Assembly: GCF_003367395.1 (NCBI RefSeq)
Contig: NZ_CP031417.1
Coordinates: forward strand, 2,666,001-2,730,000
DNA: 64,000 nt
Direction: 5' to 3'
Origin: Pseudolabrys taiwanensis
GTDB taxonomy: Bacteria; Pseudomonadota; Alphaproteobacteria; Rhizobiales; Xanthobacteraceae
A program made the position numbers and the translations under genes. Below are positions 35,670 to 44,656 of the stretch, piece by piece (the first letter of the stretch is position 1; each line of letters starts with the position of its first letter). Below the pieces are notes generated by a model. It had not been told where the DNA came from and made no database searches. It worked only from the letters and a program-made list of their open reading frames with translations.

Positions 35670-38600
35670 ATGCGTTATCTCGAATTCGCCGTCGCCTCGA
35701 ACTTCTCTTTCCTGCGCGGCGCCTCGCATCCTGAAGAGCTGATGATGCAGGCAACGCATGCCGGGCTCACCGGTCTTGGCCTATGCGATCGCAACACCGT
35801 CGCCGGCGTCGTACGCGCGCATCTGGCCAAGCGCGAGCATAATCTGCCATTGCGCTATCATCCGGGCACGCGGCTCGTCTTTACCGATGGCACGCCCGAC
35901 ATCCTCGTCTATCCGAAGAACCGCGCCGGCTGGGGGCGGCTCACGCGGCTGCTCACGATCGGCAATCTGCGCGGCAAGAAGGGCGAATGCATTCTCACGC
36001 GCGAGGATTTGATCGCGCATGCGTTTGGAATCGAACTGGTGGTGATGACGACGTCGACGTCTGAGGCGCTCTCTCAGTTGCCGCCCCCTCCCCCATCGCA
36101 AGCTTGGCTTGGCCGACTTGCGCACGAAAATTCGCAACCCGGGCAGGCACTCAAGGGAACTCTCTCCACTTTCCGCTCCATCGCTCCCGGCCGGGTGCGG
36201 CTGGCAGCTTCGATGCTCTATCGTGGACGCGATCGGGCGCGCCTTGCGCATCTCAAGGACATCGCGCGCGAGGCCAAGGTGCCGCTGATCGCGATCAACG
36301 ATGTGCACTTCCATCATCCCGAACGGCGCCAGCTTGCCGACGTACTCATCTGCATCCGCGAGAAGGTCACCATCGACAGCGCCGGCCGCAAACTCGCCGT
36401 CAATGCCGAACGCTTCCTGAAGCCGCCGGCGGAAATGGCGCGGCTGTTCCGCGACGCCCCGGAAGCCATCGAGGAAACCCTCGCGCTGAGCGAAGCACTC
36501 GGCTTCTCGCTCGACGAACTGAAATACGAATATCCCGACGAGCGTGTGGATGGTTTCGCTTCGCCACAGGAAGCGCTCGAGCATCTTGCCTTTGAAGGCG
36601 CGGCCCGGCGTTATCCCAACGGCATCGACGACGCGGTCCGCCAGACGCTTGCCCACGAATTCGCGCTCATCGCCCAGCGTCGATATGCGCCCTACTTCCT
36701 CACCGTCTACGAGATCGTTCGCTATGCACGTTCGCAAGGCATCCTCTGCCAGGGCCGCGGCTCGGCCGCCAACTCGACGGTTTGTTATTGCCTCGGCATC
36801 ACCGAGGTCGATCCGGTACGCGGCGGCCTGCTGTTCGAGCGCTTCATCTCCACCGAGCGCGACGAGCCGCCCGACATCGACGTCGACTTCGAGCACGAGC
36901 GGCGCGAGGAAGTCATCCAGTACATCTACGAGAAATACGGCCGCGACCATGCCGGCATCGCCGCCACCGTCATCTCCTACCGCGGCCGTTCGGCGATCCG
37001 TGAGGTCGGCAAGGCCTTCGGCCTGAGCGAGGACATGATCGGCGCGCTGTCGTCGTCGATCTGGGGCGGCGGTGGCGGTGACGTGTCGCAGGACGCGGTC
37101 AAGCGGACCGGCCTCGATCCGACCAGCCCGCGGATGCGGCAAGTCCTCGATCTCGCCCGCGAGATCAACGGCTTCCCACGCCATCTGTCGCAGCATGTCG
37201 GTGGCTTCGTCATCACCCGCAGCCGGCTCGACGAGGTCATGCCGATCGGCAATGCGGCGATGGACAAGCGCACCTTCGTCGAATGGGACAAGGACGATCT
37301 CGACGCGCTCGGCATTCTCAAAATCGATGTTCTCGGCCTCGGCATGCTGTCGTGCCTGCGCAAGGCATTCGATCTGGCCGTCAAACACTATCCGAAAGCA
37401 CTGCCACAAACGCGGCTCGCGCCTCTCCTGCCCTCTCCCGCCAGGGAAGAGAATGCAACGACAGCCGTCGATCTTTCAGTCATCCCGCCCGAAGATCCCG
37501 CCGTCTACCGCATGCTCAGCCGCGCCGACTCGCTCGGCGTGTTCCAGGTGGAAAGCCGCGCGCAGATGACCATGCTGCCACGCCTGCGGCCGAAGACTTT
37601 CTACGACCTCGTCATCGAAGTGGCGATCGTCCGCCCCGGCCCGATCCAGGGCAACATGGTGCATCCTTATCTGCGCCGGCGGCAGGGACTGGAGAAGCCC
37701 GACTACCCCAAGCCGGCTTATGGCGAGGCCAACGAGCTCGAATCGATCCTCCAGAAGACCCTGGGCGTGCCGCTGTTCCAGGAGCAGGCGATGAAGATCG
37801 CCATCGTCGCCGGCGGCTTCACGCCCGGCGAGGCCGACAAGCTGCGGCGCGCCATGGCAACGTTCAAACGCACCGGCACCATCGGCACCTTCCGCGACAA
37901 GATGGTGAACGGCATGCTGGCGAAAGGCTATGCGCGCGACTTCGCCGAACGCTGCTTCGGCCAGATCGAAGGCTTCGGCGAATACGGCTTTCCGGAAAGC
38001 CATGCGGCGAGCTTCGCCATCCTGGTTTATGCCTCGGCCTGGCTGAAGTGCCATTATCCCGATGTGTTCGCCGCGGCGCTGCTCAACGCGCAGCCGATGG
38101 GCTTCTACGCGCCGTCGCAAATCGTGCGCGACGCGCGCGAGCACGGCGTTACGGTGCTGCCGCCCGACGTGAACCATTCGGCATGGGATTCGACGCTGGA
38201 GCCCGCGCCGCTCGCCACGCCGCACGATATGCACCGCGACATGCATGGCGATATCCGCACCACGCACGCCATCCGCCTGGGCCTGCGCGAGATCAAGGGC
38301 ATGAGCGAGGAGGATGCCAAATTGATCGCCGCGCGGCGCGGTGGGTCTTACGACTCGGTACGCGACCTGTGGCTGCGCACCGGCCTGCCGACGCGCGTCC
38401 TGGAGCGGCTCGCCGATGCCGATGCCTTCGGTTCGCTCGGCCTCACGCGGCGCGATGCGCTGTGGGCCGCCAAGGCGCTCGGCCGCGTCGGCGATGGCGA
38501 CGACGATCTGCCATTGTTCATCCGCAGGCCGCGCCACTCCGCTGTCATGCCCCGCACAAGCGAACCCGACGTTGCCTTGCCCCCCATGCCGATCGGCGAA

Positions 38601-39182
38601 GAGGTCGTGAACGACTACCGCTTCCTGCGCCTGTCGCTGCGCGCGCACCCGGCGCAGTTCCTGCGCGAGGACCTCGGCCGCCGCGGCATCCTGCGCAACG
38701 AAGCGCTGCGCACCATCGCCTCCGGCGCGCGCGTGCAGATCTCCGGCCTCGTCACCTGCCGGCAGCGGCCAGGCTCGGCCAACGGCGTGGTGTTCATGAC
38801 CATCGAAGACGAAAGCGCGGTGGCCAACGCCATCGTGTGGCCGAAGGTCTTCGAGCGCGTGCGGCCCATCGTGCTCGGCGCGCGTTACGTCGCGATCCGC
38901 GGCCGCGTGCAGTCGGAATCGGGCGTCATCCACGTGGTCGCGGAAGAGCTCGAGGATCTGACGCCGTGGCTCGCGAGACTTGCCGAACACGGTGCCGACA
39001 TCGACGGCCTCGCGCGCTGCGACGAGGTGCGGCGCCCGATCGAAGAGATGCGCGAGGCCCGCGCGAATGCCGGCCGCGATAGTCGGCTGGCGCGGCTCAT
39101 CCGCGAAATGCCGGAACTAGCGGCCGATCTCGGCGTGCATGCGCGCGGTTCCGCGCATGCGCCCGCCCGCAAAGCGCGCTGA
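35670..39182 (+). CDS. dnaE2: Error-prone DNA polymerase DnaE2
   Basis: A 1170-residue C-family polymerase alpha subunit, the catalytic member of the SOS mutasome. The PHP domain occupies about 1-210 (FLRGASHPEELMMQA), the palm carries Asp402, Asp404 and Asp406 in PDIDVDFEHERREE, GRGSAANS is the phosphate-binding loop, and an OB fold lies near 1005-1085 (RVQISGLVTCRQRPGS). Two segments look like insertions relative to the family as I recall it: about residues 130-165 (Pro-run followed by AWLGRLAHENSQPGQALKGT) and about 580-600 (TRLAPLLPSPAREENATTAV). Both contain repeat-like C-rich DNA. The gene ends one base from the convergent stop. Confidence 0.93.
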   Translation: MRYLEFAVASNFSFLRGASHPEELMMQATHAGLTGLGLCDRNTVAGVVRAHLAKREHNLPLRYHPGTRLVFTDGTPDILVYPKNRAGWGRLTRLLTIGNLRGKKGECILTREDLIAHAFGIELVVMTTSTSEALSQLPPPPPSQAWLGRLAHENSQPGQALKGTLSTFRSIAPGRVRLAASMLYRGRDRARLAHLKDIAREAKVPLIAINDVHFHHPERRQLADVLICIREKVTIDSAGRKLAVNAERFLKPPAEMARLFRDAPEAIEETLALSEALGFSLDELKYEYPDERVDGFASPQEALEHLAFEGAARRYPNGIDDAVRQTLAHEFALIAQRRYAPYFLTVYEIVRYARSQGILCQGRGSAANSTVCYCLGITEVDPVRGGLLFERFISTERDEPPDIDVDFEHERREEVIQYIYEKYGRDHAGIAATVISYRGRSAIREVGKAFGLSEDMIGALSSSIWGGGGGDVSQDAVKRTGLDPTSPRMRQVLDLAREINGFPRHLSQHVGGFVITRSRLDEVMPIGNAAMDKRTFVEWDKDDLDALGILKIDVLGLGMLSCLRKAFDLAVKHYPKALPQTRLAPLLPSPAREENATTAVDLSVIPPEDPAVYRMLSRADSLGVFQVESRAQMTMLPRLRPKTFYDLVIEVAIVRPGPIQGNMVHPYLRRRQGLEKPDYPKPAYGEANELESILQKTLGVPLFQEQAMKIAIVAGGFTPGEADKLRRAMATFKRTGTIGTFRDKMVNGMLAKGYARDFAERCFGQIEGFGEYGFPESHAASFAILVYASAWLKCHYPDVFAAALLNAQPMGFYAPSQIVRDAREHGVTVLPPDVNHSAWDSTLEPAPLATPHDMHRDMHGDIRTTHAIRLGLREIKGMSEEDAKLIAARRGGSYDSVRDLWLRTGLPTRVLERLADADAFGSLGLTRRDALWAAKALGRVGDGDDDLPLFIRRPRHSAVMPRTSEPDVALPPMPIGEEVVNDYRFLRLSLRAHPAQFLREDLGRRGILRNEALRTIASGARVQISGLVTCRQRPGSANGVVFMTIEDESAVANAIVWPKVFERVRPIVLGARYVAIRGRVQSESGVIHVVAEELEDLTPWLARLAEHGADIDGLARCDEVRRPIEEMREARANAGRDSRLARLIREMPELAADLGVHARGSAHAPARKAR

Positions 39183-39183
39183 T

Positions 39184-39828
39184 CTACATCGGCGGCGCGA
39201 CGTCGCGCCCGACGATGATGCGCGCCGCGGCCCAGTTGCCGTCGGCCTGATGCGTCGCCCCCGGAATGACAACCTGGGCGCCCGACTTGAGATCGCCGTT
39301 ATTGCCGGCGACGAGACTGACCACCTTGGTCTCCGGCGTCACCTCGACGGTCTTTTCACTGTCGCCATACTTCAACGTCAGGGCCGTGCCGCTCGTCTTG
39401 GCGACGCTGCCGCCCACCGTGCTCGGCCCCGCCGCCGCGCCATTGCCCATCGCACTGACCGTGCCGTTGGTCATGGTGCTCTTCGGCCGATAATCGTAAG
39501 CGCGATCGCCCTCGCCGGTGCCGCGCATTGCACTCGGGAAGATGTGCACTTCGGCCGCCTTCCAGCCGCCACCCTGTGCCGGCTCGGCCGTAGCACCAAC
39601 GAAATCGCCCGCCTTGACGTCCGCGAGCGAGGCCTTCACCACGGCGCTGATCTTGGCATCGATGAGCTTGACCTTCAGCGTTTCGCCGCTGCGCGACTTC
39701 ACGGTCAACAGCGGCCCGTCCACCTGCTCAATCGTGCCACGCACGATGGAAGGCTTGACCTGCGCGAACGCCGGGACAAGGGCAAACGCAAAAATCGCAC
39801 CGGCCACCGCCGGCAGAGACCGCATCAT
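39184..39828 (-). CDS. Secreted DUF5666-like protein (copy 1)
   Basis: A 214-residue exported protein with signal peptide MMRSLPAVAGAIFAFALVPA. The mature part has two RGTIEQVDG.LLTVKSRSGE-like segments (near 30 and 130), probable OB-like beta folds, and motifs VHIFPSAMRGTGEGDRAYDY and STMTNGTV found in DUF5666-type proteins. Start at 39828 (with AAAGGAAT upstream); a second Met is adjacent. The next gene is a paralogue with the same motif order. Function unknown; family label from memory. Confidence 0.65.
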   Translation of the reverse strand: MMRSLPAVAGAIFAFALVPAFAQVKPSIVRGTIEQVDGPLLTVKSRSGETLKVKLIDAKISAVVKASLADVKAGDFVGATAEPAQGGGWKAAEVHIFPSAMRGTGEGDRAYDYRPKSTMTNGTVSAMGNGAAAGPSTVGGSVAKTSGTALTLKYGDSEKTVEVTPETKVVSLVAGNNGDLKSGAQVVIPGATHQADGNWAAARIIVGRDVAPPM

Positions 39829-39909
39829 AGCTATTCCTTTCAACACTCTGTTGCGTCGCCCCGCAAACCACATCGGTGCTTCCCGATGCTTTATCGCGAA
39901 CACATATAG

Positions 39910-40524
39910 CTACATCGCCGGGACGATACCGCGACCGACGTATAACGTTTTCGCGATCACGGAGCCGTCCGGCTGCTTGTCGCCACCCATAACGATGACC
40001 GCGGTGCCCGGCTTCAGCTCGCTCTTGTCGCCGACGGCCACGGCGGTGATGACGGTTGCCGGCGTGACGGCGATCTTCGCCTCGCCGTCCTTGTATTTGA
40101 CGGTGAGCGACTCGCCGTCTTTCGCCTCGACCTTGCTCTCGACATAGGCATTGGTCATCGTGCTGCCGGGACGTGCGTCCCACGGCCCATGCCGGTCCGG
40201 CACCACGCCGCGCTGCGCCGGCAAAAAGATGTGGATCGAAAAAGCCTCGATGCTGCCGTCTGGCCGCGGCATGCCGGCGACACCGACGAAAGTATCGTTC
40301 TTGATATCGGCCAGCGAGGCCTTCACCAGCGCCGAAACGCGCGCATCGTCGGCCAGCTTGACGTTCACCGTCGCACCGCGCCGGTCCTTGACCTGGAGCG
40401 TTGTGCCGTCGGTCTTCTCGATCTCGCCGCGGATGCGTGTCGGCTGCTGCGCCGACGCGGCCGTCATCATGAGAACGGCTATCGCAAGACCAAAAGCAGA
40501 TCGAATCCCCGTGACCTTCCGCAT
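39910..40524 (-). CDS. Secreted DUF5666-like protein (copy 2)
   Basis: A 204-residue paralogue of the preceding gene, with signal peptide MRKVTGIRSAFGLAIAVLMM and the cleavage site near ASA-QQ. Shared motifs are RGEIEKTDG, VKASLADIKNDTFVG, VHIFLPAQRG (here IHIFLPAQRG), STMTNAYV and VGRGIVP at the end. The two genes are in tandem, 81 bp apart, so a local duplication is likely. Role unknown. Confidence 0.65.
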   Translation of the reverse strand: MRKVTGIRSAFGLAIAVLMMTAASAQQPTRIRGEIEKTDGTTLQVKDRRGATVNVKLADDARVSALVKASLADIKNDTFVGVAGMPRPDGSIEAFSIHIFLPAQRGVVPDRHGPWDARPGSTMTNAYVESKVEAKDGESLTVKYKDGEAKIAVTPATVITAVAVGDKSELKPGTAVIVMGGDKQPDGSVIAKTLYVGRGIVPAM

Positions 40525-40576
40525 GGGTTCCTCCTGAAGGCGCTGAAGACTGCGCCCGGACGAACCCCTGCCGCGG

Positions 40577-41476
40577 CTACATATTCCCCTGCGACTTGGC
40601 CGGTTTCGTCTTCACTTTTTCTTGCTTGGCCGCCGGGAGCTTCTCTTGCACCTTTTCGCGCAAGTCGGCCTCGACCAAGGCTCTGAGTTCCGCCGTCACT
40701 TCCGGCTTCACGCCGAACCAAAGCTCGAACCCACGCACGGCCTGATGCAGCAACATGCCGAGGCCGTCCGCGGTGCGCAGTCCGCGCTCGCGCGCGGTCG
40801 CCAGCAGCTTGGTCACCAAAGGGCTGTAGACGAGATCGGTGACCACCAACGACGGCGGGCAGCGCAAATTGATCTCCAGCGGCGGCTGGCCAACCATGCC
40901 AAGGGAGGTGGTGTTGACCAGAAGTCCGGCACTGCCAAGCAGCCCCGTGATTTCGTCCCAAGCCGCCGGCTTCACCCGCGCCCCGAATTGCTTCTGCAAT
41001 ATTTTGGCGCGTTCGATGGTGCGGTTGACCACATAGACACGCTGCACGTCGCGGGCCAGCAAGGCGAACACCACGGCGCGCGCGCCGCCCCCGGCGCCCA
41101 GCACCACGGCATTCTCGAGGCCCCGGTCCCAACCCGGCGTCGCGCTGTCGAGGTTCGCCAGAAAACCCTCAACGTCGGTATTGGTCGAACGCAGCGTGCC
41201 GTCGGCATCCCAGAGCGTGTTCGCCGCGCCGACAGCGCGGGCGCGCTCGTCCGGCTGCGTCAGGGCGAGCGCCGCTTCCTTGTGCGGCACGGTGACATTC
41301 GCGCCGACATACCCATGATCGCGCAGGTTCTTCACGAAGTCGCCGAATGCGTCGGGCGCCACTTCCTCGCGCCGGTATTCGGCGTCGAGGCCGTGCTGCT
41401 TGATCCAATAGTTATGGATCAGCGGCGAGCGCGAATGCGCGACAGGCCAGCCGATGATACACGCGCGCTTCGTCAT
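40577..41476 (-). CDS. Shikimate dehydrogenase family protein with basic C-terminal tail
   Basis: A 299-residue AroE-like NADP enzyme. The shikimate-binding SRS (SRSPLIHNYW), catalytic Lys in VPHKEAAL, TNTDVEGF and the nucleotide motif GAGGGARAVVFAL are all present. The C-terminus carries an unusual Lys/Glu-rich tail of about 30 residues (LPAAKQEKVKTKPAKSQGNM). The neighbour is a FAH-family hydrolase, overlapping by ATGA, and not coaE or dnaQ as for the biosynthetic aroE in many alphaproteobacteria. It may be a catabolic quinate/shikimate-type dehydrogenase, or a true AroE in a moved position. Confidence 0.85.
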   Translation of the reverse strand: MTKRACIIGWPVAHSRSPLIHNYWIKQHGLDAEYRREEVAPDAFGDFVKNLRDHGYVGANVTVPHKEAALALTQPDERARAVGAANTLWDADGTLRSTNTDVEGFLANLDSATPGWDRGLENAVVLGAGGGARAVVFALLARDVQRVYVVNRTIERAKILQKQFGARVKPAAWDEITGLLGSAGLLVNTTSLGMVGQPPLEINLRCPPSLVVTDLVYSPLVTKLLATARERGLRTADGLGMLLHQAVRGFELWFGVKPEVTAELRALVEADLREKVQEKLPAAKQEKVKTKPAKSQGNM

Positions 41477-42327
41477 TGTTCGGCGACAACCTCGTTACGC
41501 AAAATTCCAATCTCCGGACATTCGACTTCGATCGTATCGCCCGGCTTCAGCCAGACCGGCGGATCGCTCTTCACGAGCTTCACCGGGGTGCCGGACACGA
41601 TGATGTCTCCCGGCTTCAACGTCATGAAGGTCGAGACATAGGCAATGAGGTCCGCGAACGACTTGATCATGTTGCCGGTGTTGTCGTCCTGCACGACCGC
41701 GCCGTTGACGCGGACCGTGAGATGCAACGGCTTGGTGAGGTCGACTTCGTCGCTGGTGACGATCCAGGGGCCGATGCTGCCGGTCGCGTCCCAGTTCTTG
41801 CCTTGCGTCACATTGAACTTGCCATGGCGCAGCCAGTCGCGAATGGTTCCTTCGTTACACAAGGTGACGCCGACGACGTGATCGAGCGCGGTCTCGGGCG
41901 CGATCCGGCGTCCCACCTTGCCGATAACGATCGCGATCTCGCCTTCGTAATCGAGCTGCTCCGATTCGACTGGACGCACGATCGGCTGCCGATGGCCGAC
42001 AAGCGAATCCGGCGCGCGATAGAACATGCTCGGATATTTCGGAATCTCCTGGTCGCCGTAATCGGCATTGCGATTGAGGTAATTGATGCCGATGCAGAGG
42101 ATCTTCTCCGGCGCCAGGAGCGGCGGCAGCATTTCCACTTCGCTCAACCGGTAATCCGCCCGCACGCCTTCGGCGGCGGCACGCGCATTGTCGAGCGCGC
42201 CGTCGCGCAGCAGATCGAGCGCGGTTTCGTAGCGCGTTCCGAGCCGCAGCTTGAGATCGACCACACCGTCGCCGACCACCGCGCCATAGCTCTCGCGCCC
42301 CCTCACCCTGTAGCTTGCCAATTTCAT
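41473..42327 (-). CDS. Fumarylacetoacetate hydrolase family protein
   Basis: A 284-residue FAH-fold protein that cleaves or decarboxylates a C-C bond in an acyl pyruvate-type substrate, or acts as isomerase. ILCIGINYLNRNADYG and LDYEGEIAIVIGK contain the metal-site Glu residues, followed by FNVTQGKNWDATGSIGPWIV. The start MKLASYRVRG is well conserved. It overlaps the dehydrogenase downstream (ATGA). The divergent neighbour is CHM isomerase, and such enzymes work in sequence in homoprotocatechuate-type meta-cleavage, but the other enzymes of that pathway are missing here. Confidence 0.88.
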   Translation of the reverse strand: MKLASYRVRGRESYGAVVGDGVVDLKLRLGTRYETALDLLRDGALDNARAAAEGVRADYRLSEVEMLPPLLAPEKILCIGINYLNRNADYGDQEIPKYPSMFYRAPDSLVGHRQPIVRPVESEQLDYEGEIAIVIGKVGRRIAPETALDHVVGVTLCNEGTIRDWLRHGKFNVTQGKNWDATGSIGPWIVTSDEVDLTKPLHLTVRVNGAVVQDDNTGNMIKSFADLIAYVSTFMTLKPGDIIVSGTPVKLVKSDPPVWLKPGDTIEVECPEIGILRNEVVAEQ

Positions 42328-42451
42328 CGGCTGTCCAGACTTTGACCGGCCACGGGCCGCTTGGAGAAAGTTACGGTTCGGCGATATGCTTAGCAGACCT
42401 GCGGCAGCGATCTAGTCCGCAGCCCGGGGAGCCGTCAACGCCGGAGGGCGC

Positions 42452-42838
42452 ATGCCGCATATCATCGCCGAGTATTCGGCCAATCTGGAAGATTGTCTCG
42501 ACGTCCAAGGACTTGTGGATGATTTGCACCGGGCGGCCATCGAGGCCCAAGTGGCGGAACTCGCGGCCATCCGCAGCCGTGCCGCGCGGCGCTTACATTG
42601 TCGCGTCGCCGACGGCAACCCCGCCAATGGTTTCGTTCACATTGTGGCGCGTCTGCGCGTCGGGCGCAGCGAGGAGCAGCGCAAGAACCTCGGACAACTG
42701 CTATTCGATGCCGCCGACAAACGGCTTGCTGAAGTATATAAAGCGCATCCTCTCGGCCTGACCGTCGAGATCCATGAGATCGATCATCTCACCTTCCGCC
42801 GCAACACGTTACGCGAACGCGCAGAGAACGTCGCTTAA
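42452..42838 (+). CDS. 5-carboxymethyl-2-hydroxymuconate isomerase
   Basis: A 128-residue tautomerase-superfamily protein. The N-terminal Pro of MPHIIAEYSANLED is the catalytic base after Met removal. The family isomerises 5-carboxymethyl-2-hydroxymuconate in homoprotocatechuate breakdown. GGAGGG precedes the ATG. It is first in a plus-strand run continuing with the 2-hydroxyacid dehydrogenase 6 bp later. Confidence 0.85.
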   Translation: MPHIIAEYSANLEDCLDVQGLVDDLHRAAIEAQVAELAAIRSRAARRLHCRVADGNPANGFVHIVARLRVGRSEEQRKNLGQLLFDAADKRLAEVYKAHPLGLTVEIHEIDHLTFRRNTLRERAENVA

Positions 42839-42844
42839 GGTATC

Positions 42845-43750
42845 ATGAAATCCATTTTCATCGATTGTAACGATCAGCTTGCGCCTGTTTGGGCCAAGGT
42901 CATCCGCCCCGACGATCCGGCGATCACCGTCCACCACACCGACCGCGTGGGCGACGAGTTGCCCCAGGTGATCGGCGACAACGAAATCGCGCTCGACGAT
43001 CACTCTTATATGCCGACCTCCTTGGTCGCGCAGTGCCCGCGCCTCAAGCATATCGTCTTTCTCGGCACGGGCGCGGCGAGCTACATGAACATTGCCGAGC
43101 TGAAAGAGCGCGGCATAGCCGTCCACACGATCAAGGGCTATGGCGACACGGCGGTGGCCGAACACACCATCGCCCTGATGTTCGCCGCGGCCCGCGATGT
43201 GGCGCGCATGGACCGCGACGTGCGCGCGGGCGCCTGGACACCGCGCGAGGGCATGCAGCTTCTCGGCAAGACGCTCGGTGTCATCGGTATCGGCGGCATC
43301 GGCGGCGAGGTCGTGCGCATGGCCAAAGGCCTTGGCATGAACGTGATCGCCTACAACCGCACGCCACGCGCGGACACGCCCTGCCCGCTGGTCGATCTCG
43401 ACACGCTGCTGGCAGAGTCCGACGTGGTCTCGCTCAATCTCGTGCTCAACGACGAGACGCGCGGCTTCCTCTCGCACGAGCGCATCGCGCGCATGAAGCC
43501 CGGCGCGCTTCTGGTCAACACCGCCCGCGGCGCGCTGGTCGACGAGCAGGCGCTGATCGACGCGCTCAAGAGCGGCGACATCCGCCATGCCGGCCTCGAT
43601 GTTTTCCACAACGAGCCGCTCAAGGCGGACCACCCGCTGGCGCAATTGCCCAATGTGACATTGACGGCGCACGCCGCCTTCCGCACCGCCGAGGCCTCGA
43701 TGACATTGCTGCGGCGGGCCATCGATATCGTGAAAACGATCGGGACCTAG
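42845..43750 (+). CDS. D-2-hydroxyacid dehydrogenase family protein
   Basis: A 301-residue NAD(P) enzyme reducing 2-ketoacids or oxidising D-2-hydroxyacids. GIGGIGGEVVRMAKG binds the cofactor; NTARGALVDEQALIDAL holds the catalytic Arg, and AHAAFRTAEA the His. The short N-terminal domain starts MKSIFIDCNDQ. Cotranscription with the isomerase is likely (6-bp spacing), with the molybdenum hydroxylase genes 63 bp downstream. Confidence 0.85.
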   Translation: MKSIFIDCNDQLAPVWAKVIRPDDPAITVHHTDRVGDELPQVIGDNEIALDDHSYMPTSLVAQCPRLKHIVFLGTGAASYMNIAELKERGIAVHTIKGYGDTAVAEHTIALMFAAARDVARMDRDVRAGAWTPREGMQLLGKTLGVIGIGGIGGEVVRMAKGLGMNVIAYNRTPRADTPCPLVDLDTLLAESDVVSLNLVLNDETRGFLSHERIARMKPGALLVNTARGALVDEQALIDALKSGDIRHAGLDVFHNEPLKADHPLAQLPNVTLTAHAAFRTAEASMTLLRRAIDIVKTIGT

Positions 43751-43813
43751 CGACGCATTGCGCAGGCCCCGTTTCCCAGCCACAATGAACGTAACGAATA
43801 AAGGGGGAAACAG

Positions 43814-44656
43814 GTGAAGCCGGCGCCATTCGCGTATCATAAGGCGCGGTCGCTCGACGACGCTTTGGCCCACCTCGCCGCCCACAAGGATGCGCGGCTG
43901 CTGGCCGGTGGGCAGAGCCTCATCGCGACCCTCAACATGCGGCTGTCGGCGCCCACCCTGCTCGTCGACATCAACGGCATCGCCGGGCTCGACCGCATCG
44001 AGGTGAAAGGCGATGCCATCGAGATCGGCGCGCTGGTGCGCCACGCGCAGGCCGAACGATCCGATGTCATTGCCAAGCATGTCCCGCTGATCGCCCGCGC
44101 GATGCCGCATATCGCGCATCCCGCCATTCGCAACCGCGGCACGCTCGGCGGCTCGATCGCCTTTGCCGATCCGGCGGCGGAGCTGCCGGCCTGTCTTTTG
44201 GCGCTCGGCGGCGCGATCGTTGCGAGCGGCCCGAACGGCACAAGGGCGATCAAGGCCGACGATTTCTTCAAGGGCCTGTTCGAGACGGCGTTGTCGCCCG
44301 ATGAGATTGTGACCGCGCTGCGCGTTCCGATGGCCAGGCCCGACAGCCGTATCGGCTTTGCCGAATTGGCGCGCCGCCACGGGGATTACGCGATCGTTGG
44401 ACTTGCCGCGACCGCACGCACGACGGGCGAGAAACTTGCGGACGTCCGGCTCGCTTACTTCGGCGTCGGCGACACGCCGGTTCGCGCGCGCAAGGCGGAA
44501 ACCGCGTTGGCGGAGGGCAACATCGACGACGCCGTCGGCGCGCTTGACCTCTCGCCGCACGACGATGTGCAGGCTACCGCCGCGACCAAGAAGCATCTGG
44601 CCGGCGTCTTGCTCCGGCGCGTGGCCAAGCAATTGATGGAGGCGGTTCATGCCTGA
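43814..44656 (+). CDS. Molybdenum hydroxylase FAD subunit (CoxM/CutM type)
   Basis: A 280-residue xanthine-dehydrogenase-family medium subunit that passes electrons from the iron-sulfur subunit to FAD. LLAGGQSLIATLNMRL is the FAD-binding motif, and IRNRGTLGGSIAFADPAAELP the second. GTG at 43814 is the start, with GGGGGAAA upstream. It overlaps the next gene by 8 bp, giving the M-S-L order. Confidence 0.92.
   Translation: MKPAPFAYHKARSLDDALAHLAAHKDARLLAGGQSLIATLNMRLSAPTLLVDINGIAGLDRIEVKGDAIEIGALVRHAQAERSDVIAKHVPLIARAMPHIAHPAIRNRGTLGGSIAFADPAAELPACLLALGGAIVASGPNGTRAIKADDFFKGLFETALSPDEIVTALRVPMARPDSRIGFAELARRHGDYAIVGLAATARTTGEKLADVRLAYFGVGDTPVRARKAETALAEGNIDDAVGALDLSPHDDVQATAATKKHLAGVLLRRVAKQLMEAVHA

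Noticed and set aside
37283..39082. Plus-strand frame of about 600 codons in another frame of dnaE2
   Set aside because: Arg-rich shadow of a confirmed gene; no family motif.
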